Positions 54,528 to 62,862 of a stretch of DNA of 64,000 bases are shown piece by piece. Made by a program: the position numbers and the translations under genes. Source of the DNA: Kocuria sp. Lineage in GTDB: Bacteria; Actinomycetota; Actinomycetes; Actinomycetales; Micrococcaceae. Position 1 is the first letter of the stretch; the number at the start of each line of letters is the position of its first letter. The stretch spans positions 10,888 to 74,887 of the forward strand of contig NZ_JAUMTZ010000010.1 in the NCBI RefSeq assembly GCF_030530945.1, given 5' to 3'. The notes beneath the pieces are model-generated. The model was not told the origin of the DNA. It worked only from the letters and a program-made list of their open reading frames with translations, and searched no databases.

Positions 54528-55802
54528 TCAGCGCCGGGGCTCCGCGGCATCCACCGGGGTGTCCTGCGAGGACGGTGTGGGATCGGGCGAGGGGGTGCTG
54601 ACCCGGCCCGTCTCCTGGAACTCGCGGTGCTCGCCGCGCGCCGTGTCCAGCATGCGGCGGAAGCGCGCGCGGGAGGCGATGAGCTCGTCCTTGTGCTTCT
54701 CCGAGATCCGTGGGAAGTGCGCCTCCAAGTCCCGCAGCTGCCCGGCGATCTCGTTGCGCTGCCCCGCCGGGGCGTCCGCGGGCAGGGCGAGGTAGCGCTC
54801 CGTGAGGTCCTGGGTCCGCTGGATGGTGCGCAGCGCACGGCCCTTGGGGCTGAAGAGGGACGCCAGCACCGTGACCACCAGGACGCCCACGATCACCGCG
54901 AGCGAGACGCCGATGCCGATCTCCAGCACGGCCACGTGCTCGCCGCCGTTGATGAACGGGAGGGTGTTCTCGTGCAGGGCGTGCAGGATGAGCTTTACCC
55001 CGATGAACGCGAGGATCACGGAGAGACCCCAGGAGAGGTAGATCAGCCGGTCCAGCAGACCGTCGATCAGGAAGTACAGCTGCCGCAGGCCCATGAGCGA
55101 GAACGCCGTGGCGGTGAACACGATGTACGGCTCCTGCGTGAGGCCGAAGATCGCGGGGATGGAGTCCAAGGCGAACAGGACGTCCGTTCCGCCGATCGCC
55201 ACCATCACGAGCAGCATGGGGGTCAGGGCGCGCCTGCCGTTGTGCACGGTGAAGAGCTTGTCACCGTCGTAGTGGTCCGTGGTGTGGAAGACCTTCCGGG
55301 CCAGGCGCACCACGATGTTGTCCGCCTGATCCTCCGCACCTCCGCCGATCTCGCCCCGGATGAGGTTCCCGGCCGTGAGCACGAGGACCAGTCCGAAGAG
55401 GTAGAAGACCCACGCGAAGGTGTTGATGGCCGCGGCACCCACGAAGATGAACACCGTGCGGGCGATCAGGGCGAAGACGATGCCGAAGAGCAGCACCTTC
55501 TGCTGGTCCGCCCGCGGCACCGCGAATGAACCCATGATGATGAGGAACACGAACAGGTTGTCCACGGAGAGCGCCTTCTCCGTGATGTAGCCGCCGTAGT
55601 ACTCGGCCATCATGGTGGGCCCGTCCAGCCACAGGATCACGAGGCCGAAGAGGAGGGCGAGACCCACGTACACGGCGGACCACACGGCCGCCTCGCGGAT
55701 GGAGGGCTCGTGCGCCCGGCGCACGTGGAAGACGAAGTCGTAGGCCAGCAGGGCCAGGATCAGGGCCAGGGTGAGGCCCCACTGCAGGGTGGTGATCTCC
55801 AC
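54528..55802 (-). CDS. TerC family membrane protein, riboswitch-controlled
   Basis: A 424-residue TerC protein. TerC members of the Alx/MeeF/MeeY type export Mn2+. Eight to nine helices include the family core ALSVDNLFVFLIIM (about residue 68), where the Asp and Asn lie in the ion path, and FALDSIPAIFGLTQEPYIVF (about 215, second conserved Asp). The C-terminal 100 residues are a soluble charged tail ending in Ser/Pro repeats. The GTG at 55802 is the family start (VEITTLQWGLTLAL) with AAGGAG 7 bases upstream. It follows a close paralogue and a terminator, and has its own riboswitch leader, so it is separately controlled by Mn2+. Confidence 0.92.
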   Translation of the reverse strand: MEITTLQWGLTLALILALLAYDFVFHVRRAHEPSIREAAVWSAVYVGLALLFGLVILWLDGPTMMAEYYGGYITEKALSVDNLFVFLIIMGSFAVPRADQQKVLLFGIVFALIARTVFIFVGAAAINTFAWVFYLFGLVLVLTAGNLIRGEIGGGAEDQADNIVVRLARKVFHTTDHYDGDKLFTVHNGRRALTPMLLVMVAIGGTDVLFALDSIPAIFGLTQEPYIVFTATAFSLMGLRQLYFLIDGLLDRLIYLSWGLSVILAFIGVKLILHALHENTLPFINGGEHVAVLEIGIGVSLAVIVGVLVVTVLASLFSPKGRALRTIQRTQDLTERYLALPADAPAGQRNEIAGQLRDLEAHFPRISEKHKDELIASRARFRRMLDTARGEHREFQETGRVSTPSPDPTPSSQDTPVDAAEPRR

Positions 55803-55812
55803 GGGGAGACTC

Positions 55813-55968
55813 CTTGTGGGTCGGCGGAACCGCACAAGTCTCTCCCCCGCGCCCCGGGTCCTGCGCCTCGCGGCGGGTCCCTCCGGGGGAGCGCGGTCCG
55901 TGCCCGGCCCGGCGATGGCGCCGGACGTACTGACGTGCACGGAAGCAACGGGATACTCCCTTGTCCGG
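55813..55968 (-). ncRNA. yybP-ykoY manganese riboswitch
   Basis: The leader of the downstream terC gene. It begins GGACAAGGGAGTA (family GGGAGUA loop), has a UCCGUGC/GCACGGA stem enclosing the conserved CGUCA and a CCGGCG/CGCCGG hairpin, a CUCCCCC/GGGGGAG pairing, and ends GAGACTTGT. P1 is ACAAG (55964-55960) with CTTGT (55838-55834), extended by CCG/CGG. Alternatively CTTGTG pairs with CACAAG and GGGGAGA with TCTCCCC, which includes the AAGGAG site before the GTG. Mn2+ binding would stabilise P1 and free translation. The family assignment rests on motif match and on the TerC gene; no covariance search was run. Confidence 0.72.
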
Positions 55969-55973
55969 GACAC

Positions 55974-55979
55974 ACTCTA
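55974..55979 (-). promoter_or_regulatory. -10 hexamer of the riboswitch transcript
   Basis: TAGAGT lies about 6 bases before the first base of the extended P1 stem, so transcription starts at the riboswitch itself. Confidence 0.55.
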
Positions 55980-56039
55980 CCGGAGACGCGGCGGGGCGGC
56001 GCAGCAGCGGGCCACGGTGCTCAGCAGTCGGCGGGGACG

Positions 56040-56074
56040 CGAGAGGCCCCCGGTCTGCGACCGGGGGCCTCTCG
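56040..56074 (-). terminator. Terminator of the upstream terC gene
   Basis: Bases 56040-56055 and 56059-56074 form a perfect 16-bp stem with a 3-base loop, 15 bases after the stop of the minus-strand terC gene. Confidence 0.85.
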
Positions 56075-56089
56075 GAGGGACGGAGCGGG

Positions 56090-57301
56090 TCAGTTGTTGT
56101 CCATGGCCGCGAGCCGCCGCTCCCGCAGACCGTGGGCGCGCTCGAGCAGGTCGTGGTAGCGGGCCTCGGACTCGATGAGCTCGTCCTTGTACTTGGCCTT
56201 CACACCCGGCAGCTGGTCCCGGTACTTCTTCATCTTTTCTGCCGCTTTGGTCCGCTCCTCGAGGGGTGCGGACTCGGGAAGGCTGAGGTAGCGCTCGGAC
56301 CAGTCCCGCGCGCCGTTGATGACGCGCACCGCACGCCCCTTGGGGCTGTACAGCGATGCCAGGACGGTGAGCACCAGGACACCGAGGATGACGGCGAGGG
56401 AGAACCCGGTGGTCACCTCCACCACGTGCACGGGCTGACCGTCGTTGACGAACGGCAGGGTGTTCTCGTGCAGGGCGTGCAGGATGAGCTTCACCCCGAT
56501 GAAGCCCAGGATGATGGCCAGGCCCCACGAGAGGTAGATGAGCCGGTCCAGCAGACCGTCGATCAGGAAGTACAGCTGGCGCAGCCCCATCAGGGAGAAC
56601 GCCGTGGCGGTGAAGACGATGTACGTCTCCTGGGTCAGCCCGAAGATCGCGGGGATGGAGTCCAGGGCGAACATGATGTCCGTGAGCCCGATGGCCACCA
56701 TGACCAGCAGCATGGGGGTCATCACCCGCTTGCCGTCGATCTCCGTGAACAGCTTGTCCCCGTCGTACTCGTCCGTGGTCTTCAGGAAGCGCTTGGCCAG
56801 ACGCACCATGACGTTGTTGGCCTCGTCGTCCTCGTCCTTGTCCGTGATCTCACCCTTCACCAGGTTGCCCGCGGTGTAGATGAGGAAGAGGCCGAACACG
56901 TAGAACAGCGCCGCCCACCGGTTGATGGCCGCGGCGCCCACGAAGATGAACAGGGTGCGGGCGAACAGCGCCACCACGATGCCGAAGAGCAGCACCTTCT
57001 GCTGGTCCGCGCGGGGAACCTTGAAGGAGGCCATGATGATGAGGAACACGAACAGGTTGTCCACGGAGAGCGCCTGCTCGGTCACGAAGCCGGCGTAGTA
57101 CTCGGCGGCGAACCCGGGCCCGTCCCAGAAGAGGATGAGCAGCCCGAACAGCAGGGCCAGCGTCACGTACAGACCCGTCCACAGCGCAGCCTCCTTGACG
57201 CTGGGCTCGTGGGGCTTGCGGGCATGGAAGATGAAGTCGTAGAGCAGCAGGCCCACGATCACCGCAATGGTCAGTCCCCATTGCAGTCCGGATATTTCCA
57301 C
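56090..57301 (-). CDS. TerC family membrane protein (second copy)
   Basis: A 403-residue TerC protein, close paralogue of the next gene. It has the same core blocks (ALSVDNLFVFLIIM near residue 77 and LMGLRQLYFLIDGLLDRLIY near 225) and the same conserved Asp in FALDSIPAIFGL. The C-terminal tail differs: it is basic, lacks the Ser/Pro end, and stops with ERRLAAMDNN. The GTG at 57301 follows GAAGGGG. It has a plain promoter, not a riboswitch, and its own terminator, so the two copies are regulated apart. A metal export role is inferred from the family. Confidence 0.92.
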   Translation of the reverse strand: MEISGLQWGLTIAVIVGLLLYDFIFHARKPHEPSVKEAALWTGLYVTLALLFGLLILFWDGPGFAAEYYAGFVTEQALSVDNLFVFLIIMASFKVPRADQQKVLLFGIVVALFARTLFIFVGAAAINRWAALFYVFGLFLIYTAGNLVKGEITDKDEDDEANNVMVRLAKRFLKTTDEYDGDKLFTEIDGKRVMTPMLLVMVAIGLTDIMFALDSIPAIFGLTQETYIVFTATAFSLMGLRQLYFLIDGLLDRLIYLSWGLAIILGFIGVKLILHALHENTLPFVNDGQPVHVVEVTTGFSLAVILGVLVLTVLASLYSPKGRAVRVINGARDWSERYLSLPESAPLEERTKAAEKMKKYRDQLPGVKAKYKDELIESEARYHDLLERAHGLRERRLAAMDNN

Positions 57302-57363
57302 GGGTACCCCTTCGGCGTGAGTGTGGCAGGGAACAACCCGGGACCGGGCCGCACGAGAGTGTC

Positions 57364-57369
57364 ATTCTA
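57364..57369 (-). promoter_or_regulatory. Candidate -10 hexamer of second terC
   Basis: TAGAAT on the minus strand, about 62 bases before the GTG at 57301. No clear -35 box. The short leader shows neither GGGAGUA nor CGUCA, so no riboswitch. Confidence 0.4.
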
Positions 57370-57401
57370 CCCGGAGCGGGCCACCCGCCCGGAGCGGTTC
57401 C

Positions 57402-59537
57402 TCACGCGTGACCGGCATCCTTCATGCGTCGCAGCTCCTTCTTCAGGTCCGCGATCTCGTCGCGCAGCCGCCCGGCCAGCTCGAACTTCAGCTCCGCGGC
57501 GGCGTTGCGCATCTGCTCGCTGAGGTCCCCGATCAGCTGCACCAGGTCCTCGGCGGGCGCCGCCGCCACACCGTCCCGCAGCAGCTTGGCCTCGGCCGCC
57601 GCGGCGTCGCCGTCCTTCGCGGCACCCTTGGCCTTGCCGGGGGCCACCGGGGCGGTGTGGTTGTTGGCGGCGGAGCGCTGGGCCAGCAGGGTCTTGGTGT
57701 CCTCGTCCTCGCGAGCCAGCTGGTCGGTGATGTCCGCGATCTTCTTGCGCAGGGGCTGCGGGTCCACCCCGTGCTCCTTGTTGTACGCCACCTGGATCTC
57801 CCGGCGACGGTTGGTCTCCTCGATGGCCACGTTCATGGAGTTGGTGATCTTGTCCGCGTACATGTGCACCTCGCCCGAGACGTTGCGGGCGGCGCGGCCG
57901 ATGGTCTGGATCAGCGAGGTGGTGGAGCGCAGGAAGCCTTCCTTGTCCGCGTCCAGGATGGCCACCAGGGAGACCTCCGGCAGGTCCAGGCCCTCGCGCA
58001 GCAGGTTGATGCCCACCAGGACGTCGAAGGTGCCCATCCGCAGGTCCCGCAGCAGCTCCACGCGCTTGAGGGTGTCCACGTCCGAGTGCAGGTACTGGAC
58101 CCGCACCCCGTGCTCCATGAGGTACTCGGTGAGGTCCTCCGCCATGCGCTTGGTGAGGGTGGTGACCAGCACGCGCTCGTTGCGCTCCACGCGCGTCTCG
58201 ATCTGCTCCAGGAGGTCGTCGATCTGGCCCTTGGTGGGTTTCACGATCACCTGGGGGTCCACCAGCCCGGTGGGGCGGATGATCTGCTCCACCACGGAGT
58301 CCACCTTGGACATCTCGTACGGCCCCGGGGTGGCGGACATGAACATGGTCTGCCCGATCCGCTCCAGGAACTCCCCCCACTTCAGGGGTCGGTTGTCCAT
58401 GGCCGAGGGCAGCCGGAAGCCGTGGTCCACCAGGGTGCGCTTGCGGGACATGTCCCCCTCGTACATGCCGCCGATCTGGGGCACGGTCACGTGGGACTCG
58501 TCCACGATGAGCAGGAAGTCGTCCGGGAAGTAGTCCAGCAGACAGTGCGGGGCGGAGCCCCGGGGGCGGCCGTCGATGTGCAACGAGTAGTTCTCGATCC
58601 CGTTGCAGTAGCCCATCTGCTCCATCATCTCGAGGTCGTATGTGGTGCGCATGCGCAGCCGCTGGGCCTCGACGAGCTTGTTCTGGGACTCCAGCTCCTG
58701 CAGCCGCTCCTGCAGCTCCTGCTGGATGGACTCGATGGCCTTGGCCATCCGCTCCGCGCCGGCCACGTAGTGGGAGGCGGGGAACACGTACATCTCCTGC
58801 TCCTCGTTGATGATCTCCCCGGTGAGCGGGTGCAGGGTGTAGATGGCCTCGATCTCGTCCCCGAAGAACTCGATGCGCAGGGCCATCTCCTCGTACATGG
58901 GGATGATCTCCACGGTGTCCCCGCGCACGCGGAAGGTGCCGCGGTGGAAGTCCACGTCGTTGCGCACGTACTGCATGTTCACGAACTGGCGCAGCAGGGC
59001 GTCCCGGTCCATCTCCTGGCCCACCGTCAGGGTGACCATCTGCTTGACGTACTCCTCCGGGGTGCCCAGGCCGTAGATGCAGGACACGGTGGAGACCACC
59101 ACGGTGTCCCGGCGGGTGAGCAGCGCGTTGGTGGCCGAGTGCCGCAGCCGCTCCACCTCCTCGTTGACGGAGGAGTCCTTCTCGATGAACGTGTCCGTCT
59201 GCGGGACGTACGCCTCGGGCTGGTAGTAGTCGTAGTAGGAGACGAAGTACTCCACGGCGTTGTTCGGCAGCAGCTCGCGCAGCTCGTTGGCCAGCTGCGC
59301 GGCCAGCGTCTTGTTCTGCACCATCAGCAGGGTGGGGCGCTGGACGGCCTCGATCAGCCACGCCGCGGTGGCGGACTTGCCGGTGCCGGTGGCGCCCATG
59401 AGCACCACGTCCTTCTCGCCGCCCTGGATGCGTTCGGTCAGCTCCGCAATGGCCTTGGGCTGGTCACCGGCGGGCTGGAACTCGGAGACGACCTCGAACG
59501 GGGCGACCACACGGTTGATCTTCTGGGCGAGCGACAT
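57402..59537 (-). CDS. uvrB: UvrABC excinuclease subunit B
   Basis: UvrB (711 residues) is the helicase-like damage-verification subunit. Motifs in order: Q-motif region FQPAGDQPKAIAEL, Walker A GATGTGKSATAAWL (about residue 47; family usually ends with KTFT), the beta-hairpin YYDYYQPEAYVPQTDTFIEK (about 102), DESHVTVPQ, the conserved domain 6 VLVGINLLREGLDLPEVSLV, and a C-terminal UVR motif (about 670-705) that binds UvrC. The ATG at 59537 has a TAATCT hexamer 6 bases upstream, a leaderless layout. Confidence 0.97.
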   Translation of the reverse strand: MSLAQKINRVVAPFEVVSEFQPAGDQPKAIAELTERIQGGEKDVVLMGATGTGKSATAAWLIEAVQRPTLLMVQNKTLAAQLANELRELLPNNAVEYFVSYYDYYQPEAYVPQTDTFIEKDSSVNEEVERLRHSATNALLTRRDTVVVSTVSCIYGLGTPEEYVKQMVTLTVGQEMDRDALLRQFVNMQYVRNDVDFHRGTFRVRGDTVEIIPMYEEMALRIEFFGDEIEAIYTLHPLTGEIINEEQEMYVFPASHYVAGAERMAKAIESIQQELQERLQELESQNKLVEAQRLRMRTTYDLEMMEQMGYCNGIENYSLHIDGRPRGSAPHCLLDYFPDDFLLIVDESHVTVPQIGGMYEGDMSRKRTLVDHGFRLPSAMDNRPLKWGEFLERIGQTMFMSATPGPYEMSKVDSVVEQIIRPTGLVDPQVIVKPTKGQIDDLLEQIETRVERNERVLVTTLTKRMAEDLTEYLMEHGVRVQYLHSDVDTLKRVELLRDLRMGTFDVLVGINLLREGLDLPEVSLVAILDADKEGFLRSTTSLIQTIGRAARNVSGEVHMYADKITNSMNVAIEETNRRREIQVAYNKEHGVDPQPLRKKIADITDQLAREDEDTKTLLAQRSAANNHTAPVAPGKAKGAAKDGDAAAAEAKLLRDGVAAAPAEDLVQLIGDLSEQMRNAAAELKFELAGRLRDEIADLKKELRRMKDAGHA

Positions 59538-59543
59538 GGCCCC

Positions 59544-59549
59544 AGATTA
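59544..59549 (-). promoter_or_regulatory. -10 hexamer TAATCT, leaderless uvrB
   Basis: TAATCT lies 6 bases before the uvrB ATG at 59537 with no ribosome binding site. Confidence 0.55.
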
Positions 59550-59601
59550 CGCGGGCCCTCCGACACGGAGGACGCCGCCGCGTGGTCTCGTGCGCCACGG
59601 T

Positions 59602-60228
59602 TCAGGTGGTCTCCGCCTCCCACCACCGCCGCACCTGGTGCTCGAGGTCCTCGGGGGTCCCGGAGTTGTCGAGGACGGTGGTGGCCACGGCACGACGCTG
59701 CTCGTCGGAGGCCTGGGCGGCGATGCGGCGTCGTGCGTCCTGGGGGTCCATGCCGCGGTCCTCGACCATGCGCCGCACCCGCTCCGCCTCGGGGGCCTCG
59801 ACCACCAGCACGCGGTCCATGTCCGCGTGCTGCCCGGTCTCCACGAGCAGGGGGATGTCCTGCACGAGCACTCCCCCGGGCGGGACCGCGGCGGCACGCC
59901 GGGCCGCCTCGGCACGCACGAGCGGGTGCATGATCCCGTTGAGCTCCGACAGCCGGGCCTGGTCCCCGAAGACGATCGAGCCCAGGGCCGCCCGGTCCAG
60001 GCGCCCCGTGGCGGGGTCCAGAACATCCCGCCCGAAGTGCTCCACGATGGCGGCGTGCCCCGCCGCGCCCGGCTCCTGCAGCTCGCGGGCGATCGCGTCC
60101 GCGTCCACCACCACGGCTCCCAGGCCGGTGAGGCACCGGGAGACCGTGGACTTCCCGGACGCGATGCCGCCGGTGAGACCGACCCGCAGGACGTCGGTGT
60201 GTCCGGGTCGGAGGAAGGGTTCCGTCAT
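59602..60228 (-). CDS. coaE: Dephospho-CoA kinase
   Basis: CoaE (208 residues) phosphorylates dephospho-CoA, the last step of coenzyme A synthesis. It shows Walker A GLTGGIASGKSTVSR (residues 14-28), VVDADAIAREL with the catalytic Asp, and the lid/CoA regions IMHPLVRAEA and QDIPLLVETG. Length is normal for the kinase alone; no fused C-terminal domain as in mycobacterial CoaE. GAAAGG precedes the ATG at 60228. Its place between uvrB and rpsA is conserved in actinobacteria. Confidence 0.95.
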   Translation of the reverse strand: MTEPFLRPGHTDVLRVGLTGGIASGKSTVSRCLTGLGAVVVDADAIARELQEPGAAGHAAIVEHFGRDVLDPATGRLDRAALGSIVFGDQARLSELNGIMHPLVRAEAARRAAAVPPGGVLVQDIPLLVETGQHADMDRVLVVEAPEAERVRRMVEDRGMDPQDARRRIAAQASDEQRRAVATTVLDNSGTPEDLEHQVRRWWEAETT

Positions 60229-60338
60229 GGTGGGGGCCTTTCGTGGGATGGCGCCGGGGATCGGTGACAGCTCCGATCATGGCAGATGCGTCCCGCCCGG
60301 GTGCCCGCCCCTGCGCCACGGCAGACGGGGAGCCTCCC

Positions 60339-60344
60339 TAGACT
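60339..60344 (+). promoter_or_regulatory. -10 hexamer TAGACT, leaderless YigZ gene
   Basis: TAGACT lies 6 bases before the ATG at 60351, the same spacing as at 21406. Confidence 0.55.
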
Positions 60345-60350
60345 GTGCGG

Positions 60351-61070
60351 ATGACCGCCGATGAGACCGCCCCCGCTCCCCCGGACCCCACCGCCTCCTA
60401 CACGGTGCTGCGCGGCGGGCAGCACACCGCCGAGGTGGAGATCCGGAAGTCCCGGTTCCTGGCGGTGCTCACGCGCGTGGAGACGGAGGAGCAGGCGCGC
60501 AAGGCCGTGACTGAGGTGCGCGATGCCCACCGGGACGCCCGGCACCACTGCTCCGCGTTCGTGCTGGGCCCCTCGCGCGAGGTCACACGTTCCTCGGACG
60601 ACGGCGAGCCCTCCGGCACCGCGGGCATGCCCATGCTGCAGGCCCTGCTGCAGTTCGCCACCCCGACCCAGCGCGCCGCCGAACGGCCCGGGGACCTCTC
60701 GGACGTGTGCGCCGTGGTCGTGCGCTGGTTCGGCGGGGTGAAGCTCGGTGCGGGCGGGCTGGTGCGCGCCTACTCCGGGGTGGTGGCGGACGCCCTGGAC
60801 AGCGCCCCGCTGACCCGCCGCGCCCGCTGCCGCCCCCTCACGCTCACGGCGCCCCACGCGGACGCGGGGCGCGTGGAGGCCGAGATCCGCGCCCAGGGCT
60901 TCACCGTCCTGCCCACCGAGTACGACGCCGCCGGTGCGCTCCTGCGGGTCCTGGTCCCCGATCTGCCCGCCCAGCTCGACGCCGCCTGCCACGCCCTGGC
61001 CGGCATCACCTCCGGAACCGCGCGGGTGAGCACCGGGGACGTGAGCTGGCACGACGTGCCGCAGGACTGA
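60351..61070 (+). CDS. YigZ/IMPACT family protein (UPF0029)
   Basis: A 239-residue YigZ-type protein. The N-terminal UPF0029 domain has EVEIRKSRFLAVLTRV, HHCSAFVLG, SSDDGEPSGTAGMPML (about residue 82, the family signature) and VVRWFGGVKLGAGGLVRAY; the C-terminal DUF1949-like ferredoxin fold occupies the last 70 residues. Eukaryotic IMPACT acts on translation control; the bacterial role is unclear. The ATG at 60351 is chosen by the leaderless promoter over the in-frame ATG two codons earlier, which lies inside it. Confidence 0.92.
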   Translation: MTADETAPAPPDPTASYTVLRGGQHTAEVEIRKSRFLAVLTRVETEEQARKAVTEVRDAHRDARHHCSAFVLGPSREVTRSSDDGEPSGTAGMPMLQALLQFATPTQRAAERPGDLSDVCAVVVRWFGGVKLGAGGLVRAYSGVVADALDSAPLTRRARCRPLTLTAPHADAGRVEAEIRAQGFTVLPTEYDAAGALLRVLVPDLPAQLDAACHALAGITSGTARVSTGDVSWHDVPQD

Positions 61071-61120
61071 GACATCCCGCGGGGCCGACCTCTGAGGGGC
61101 CACCACCTCGGGAGCCTGGG

Positions 61121-61167
61121 CACGCAGAAGGCCCCGCACCCTCAAGGGGTGCGGGGCCTTCTGCGTG
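61121..61167. terminator. Bidirectional terminator YigZ gene / rpsA
   Basis: Bases 61121-61141 and 61147-61167 form a perfect 21-bp stem with a 5-base loop between the convergent genes. GAAGG / CCTTC sits mid-stem, as in the terminator at 35141. Confidence 0.88.
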
Positions 61168-61212
61168 GGCCGATCTCCTCAGAGGAGAACGTCACCGTTC
61201 ACGCGGCGCGAC

Positions 61213-62703
61213 TCAGTGACCGGTGAGCTTCTCGCGCAGGGCCGCGAGGGCCTCGTCGGACGCGAGCGTCCCGGAGTCCGTGGCCGGAGCCTCGGAGGAG
61301 TAGCTCGTGGGACCGGAGGAGTGGTTCGACGACGCCGGGGAGGACGAGGACGAAGAGGAGGAAGAGGACGTGGTGGCCGCCTCCTGGTCGTCCTGGATGT
61401 GCTTGCGCACCTGCTCCTTGTGGGCCTCCCAGCGGGACTGGGCCTGAGCGTACTGCTCCTCCCACGCCGCGCGCTGCTCGTCGTAGCCTTCGATCCACTC
61501 GTTGGTCTCGGGATCGAAGCCCTCGGGGTACTTGTAGTTGCCCTGGTCGTCGTACTCGGCGGCCATGCCGTACTGGGCGGGATCGAACTCGGTGGAGTCC
61601 GGGTCCACACCCTCGTTGGCCTGCTTCAGGGACAGCGAGATGCGGCGGCGCTCCAGGTCGATGTCGATGACCTTGACGAACAGCTCCTCGTTGACGGAGA
61701 CGACCTGCTCGGCCATGTCCACGTGGCGCTGGGCCAGCTCGGAGATGTGCACCAGGCCCTCGATGCCGTCCTCGACGCGCACGAACGCACCGAAGGGAAC
61801 CAGCTTGGTGACCTTGCCCGGCACGACCTGACCCAGGGCGTGGGTGCGGGCGAAGAGCTGCCAGGGATCCTCCTGGGTGGCCTTCAGGGACAGGGACACG
61901 CGCTCGCGGTCCATGTCCACGTCCAGGACCTCCACGGTGACTTCCTGACCGACCTCGACGACCTCGGAGGGGTGGTCGATGTGCTTCCAGGACAGCTCGG
62001 AGACGTGCACCAGACCGTCCACGCCACCCAGGTCCACGAACGCACCGAAGTTGACGATGGAGGACACGGTGCCCGTGCGGACCTGGCCCTTCTGCAGCTG
62101 CTGCAGGAAGTTGGCGCGCACCTCGGACTGGGTCTGCTCGAGCCAGGCACGGCGGGACAGGACCACGTTGTTGCGGTTCTTGTCGAGCTCGATGATCTTG
62201 GCCTCGAGCTGCTGGCCGATGTACGGCGCGAGGTCGCGCACGCGGCGCATCTCCACGAGCGAGGCGGGCAGGAAGCCGCGCAGGCCGATGTCCAGGATGA
62301 GACCACCCTTGACGACCTCGATGACGGTACCGGTGACGACGCCGTCGTCCTCCTTGACCTTCTCGATGTCGCCCCAGGCGCGCTCGTACTGGGCGCGCTT
62401 CTTGGAGAGGATCAGGCGGCCTTCCTTGTCCTCCTTGGTGAGGACCAGAGCCTCCACCTCGTCACCCACGGCCACGACATCGTCAGGGTTGATGTCGTGC
62501 TTGATGGACAGCTCGCGCGAGGGGATGACACCTTCGGTCTTGTAGCCGATGTCCAGGAGGACCTCGTCGCGGTCGACCTTGACGACGGTGCCTTCCACGA
62601 GGTCGCCGTCGTTGAAGTACTTGATGGTTGCGTCGACAGCGGCGAGGAAGTCCTCTTCCGTTCCGATGTCGTTGACGGCAACCTGCGGGGTGGTGGTGGT
62701 CAT
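61213..62703 (-). CDS. rpsA: 30S ribosomal protein S1
   Basis: S1 (496 residues) recruits structured mRNA to the ribosome. Four S1/OB repeats lie at about 35-105, 122-190, 205-275 and 290-360, seen as GTVVKVDRDEVLLDIGYKTE, GTVIEVVKGGLILDIGLRG, GTVSSIVNFGAFVDLGGVDG and GKVTKLVPFGAFVRVEDGIE. The tail (about 365-496) is acidic, then Ser-rich with a run of ten Ser near 450, and ends REKLTGH. This is the four-domain Gram-positive form. Upstream is a strong promoter with a leader of about 110 bases. The ATG at 62703 has GGAG about 9 bases upstream. Confidence 0.97.
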   Translation of the reverse strand: MTTTTPQVAVNDIGTEEDFLAAVDATIKYFNDGDLVEGTVVKVDRDEVLLDIGYKTEGVIPSRELSIKHDINPDDVVAVGDEVEALVLTKEDKEGRLILSKKRAQYERAWGDIEKVKEDDGVVTGTVIEVVKGGLILDIGLRGFLPASLVEMRRVRDLAPYIGQQLEAKIIELDKNRNNVVLSRRAWLEQTQSEVRANFLQQLQKGQVRTGTVSSIVNFGAFVDLGGVDGLVHVSELSWKHIDHPSEVVEVGQEVTVEVLDVDMDRERVSLSLKATQEDPWQLFARTHALGQVVPGKVTKLVPFGAFVRVEDGIEGLVHISELAQRHVDMAEQVVSVNEELFVKVIDIDLERRRISLSLKQANEGVDPDSTEFDPAQYGMAAEYDDQGNYKYPEGFDPETNEWIEGYDEQRAAWEEQYAQAQSRWEAHKEQVRKHIQDDQEAATTSSSSSSSSSSPASSNHSSGPTSYSSEAPATDSGTLASDEALAALREKLTGH

Positions 62704-62822
62704 GTAGTAGGGACTCCGATGGAATTGGTGTGATGGATTGTCACTCCCGGCTCCGCCCTGTGGGGCGTGCAGCGGCGGGAGGTCGAACTTCTTTGTGGGC
62801 GTGCGAAAACACGCACCCGACC

Positions 62823-62851
62823 AGTCTAGTGACCGGCCGGGGCGTGTTCAA
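62823..62851 (-). promoter_or_regulatory. rpsA promoter
   Basis: TTGAAC (62851-62846) and TAGACT (62828-62823) are spaced by exactly 17 bases, the best vegetative promoter in the window. The leader includes a small hairpin with a TTTT loop (about 62794-62815), a possible site of S1 autoregulation. Confidence 0.75.
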
Positions 62852-62862
62852 GCGCGGGGCGC

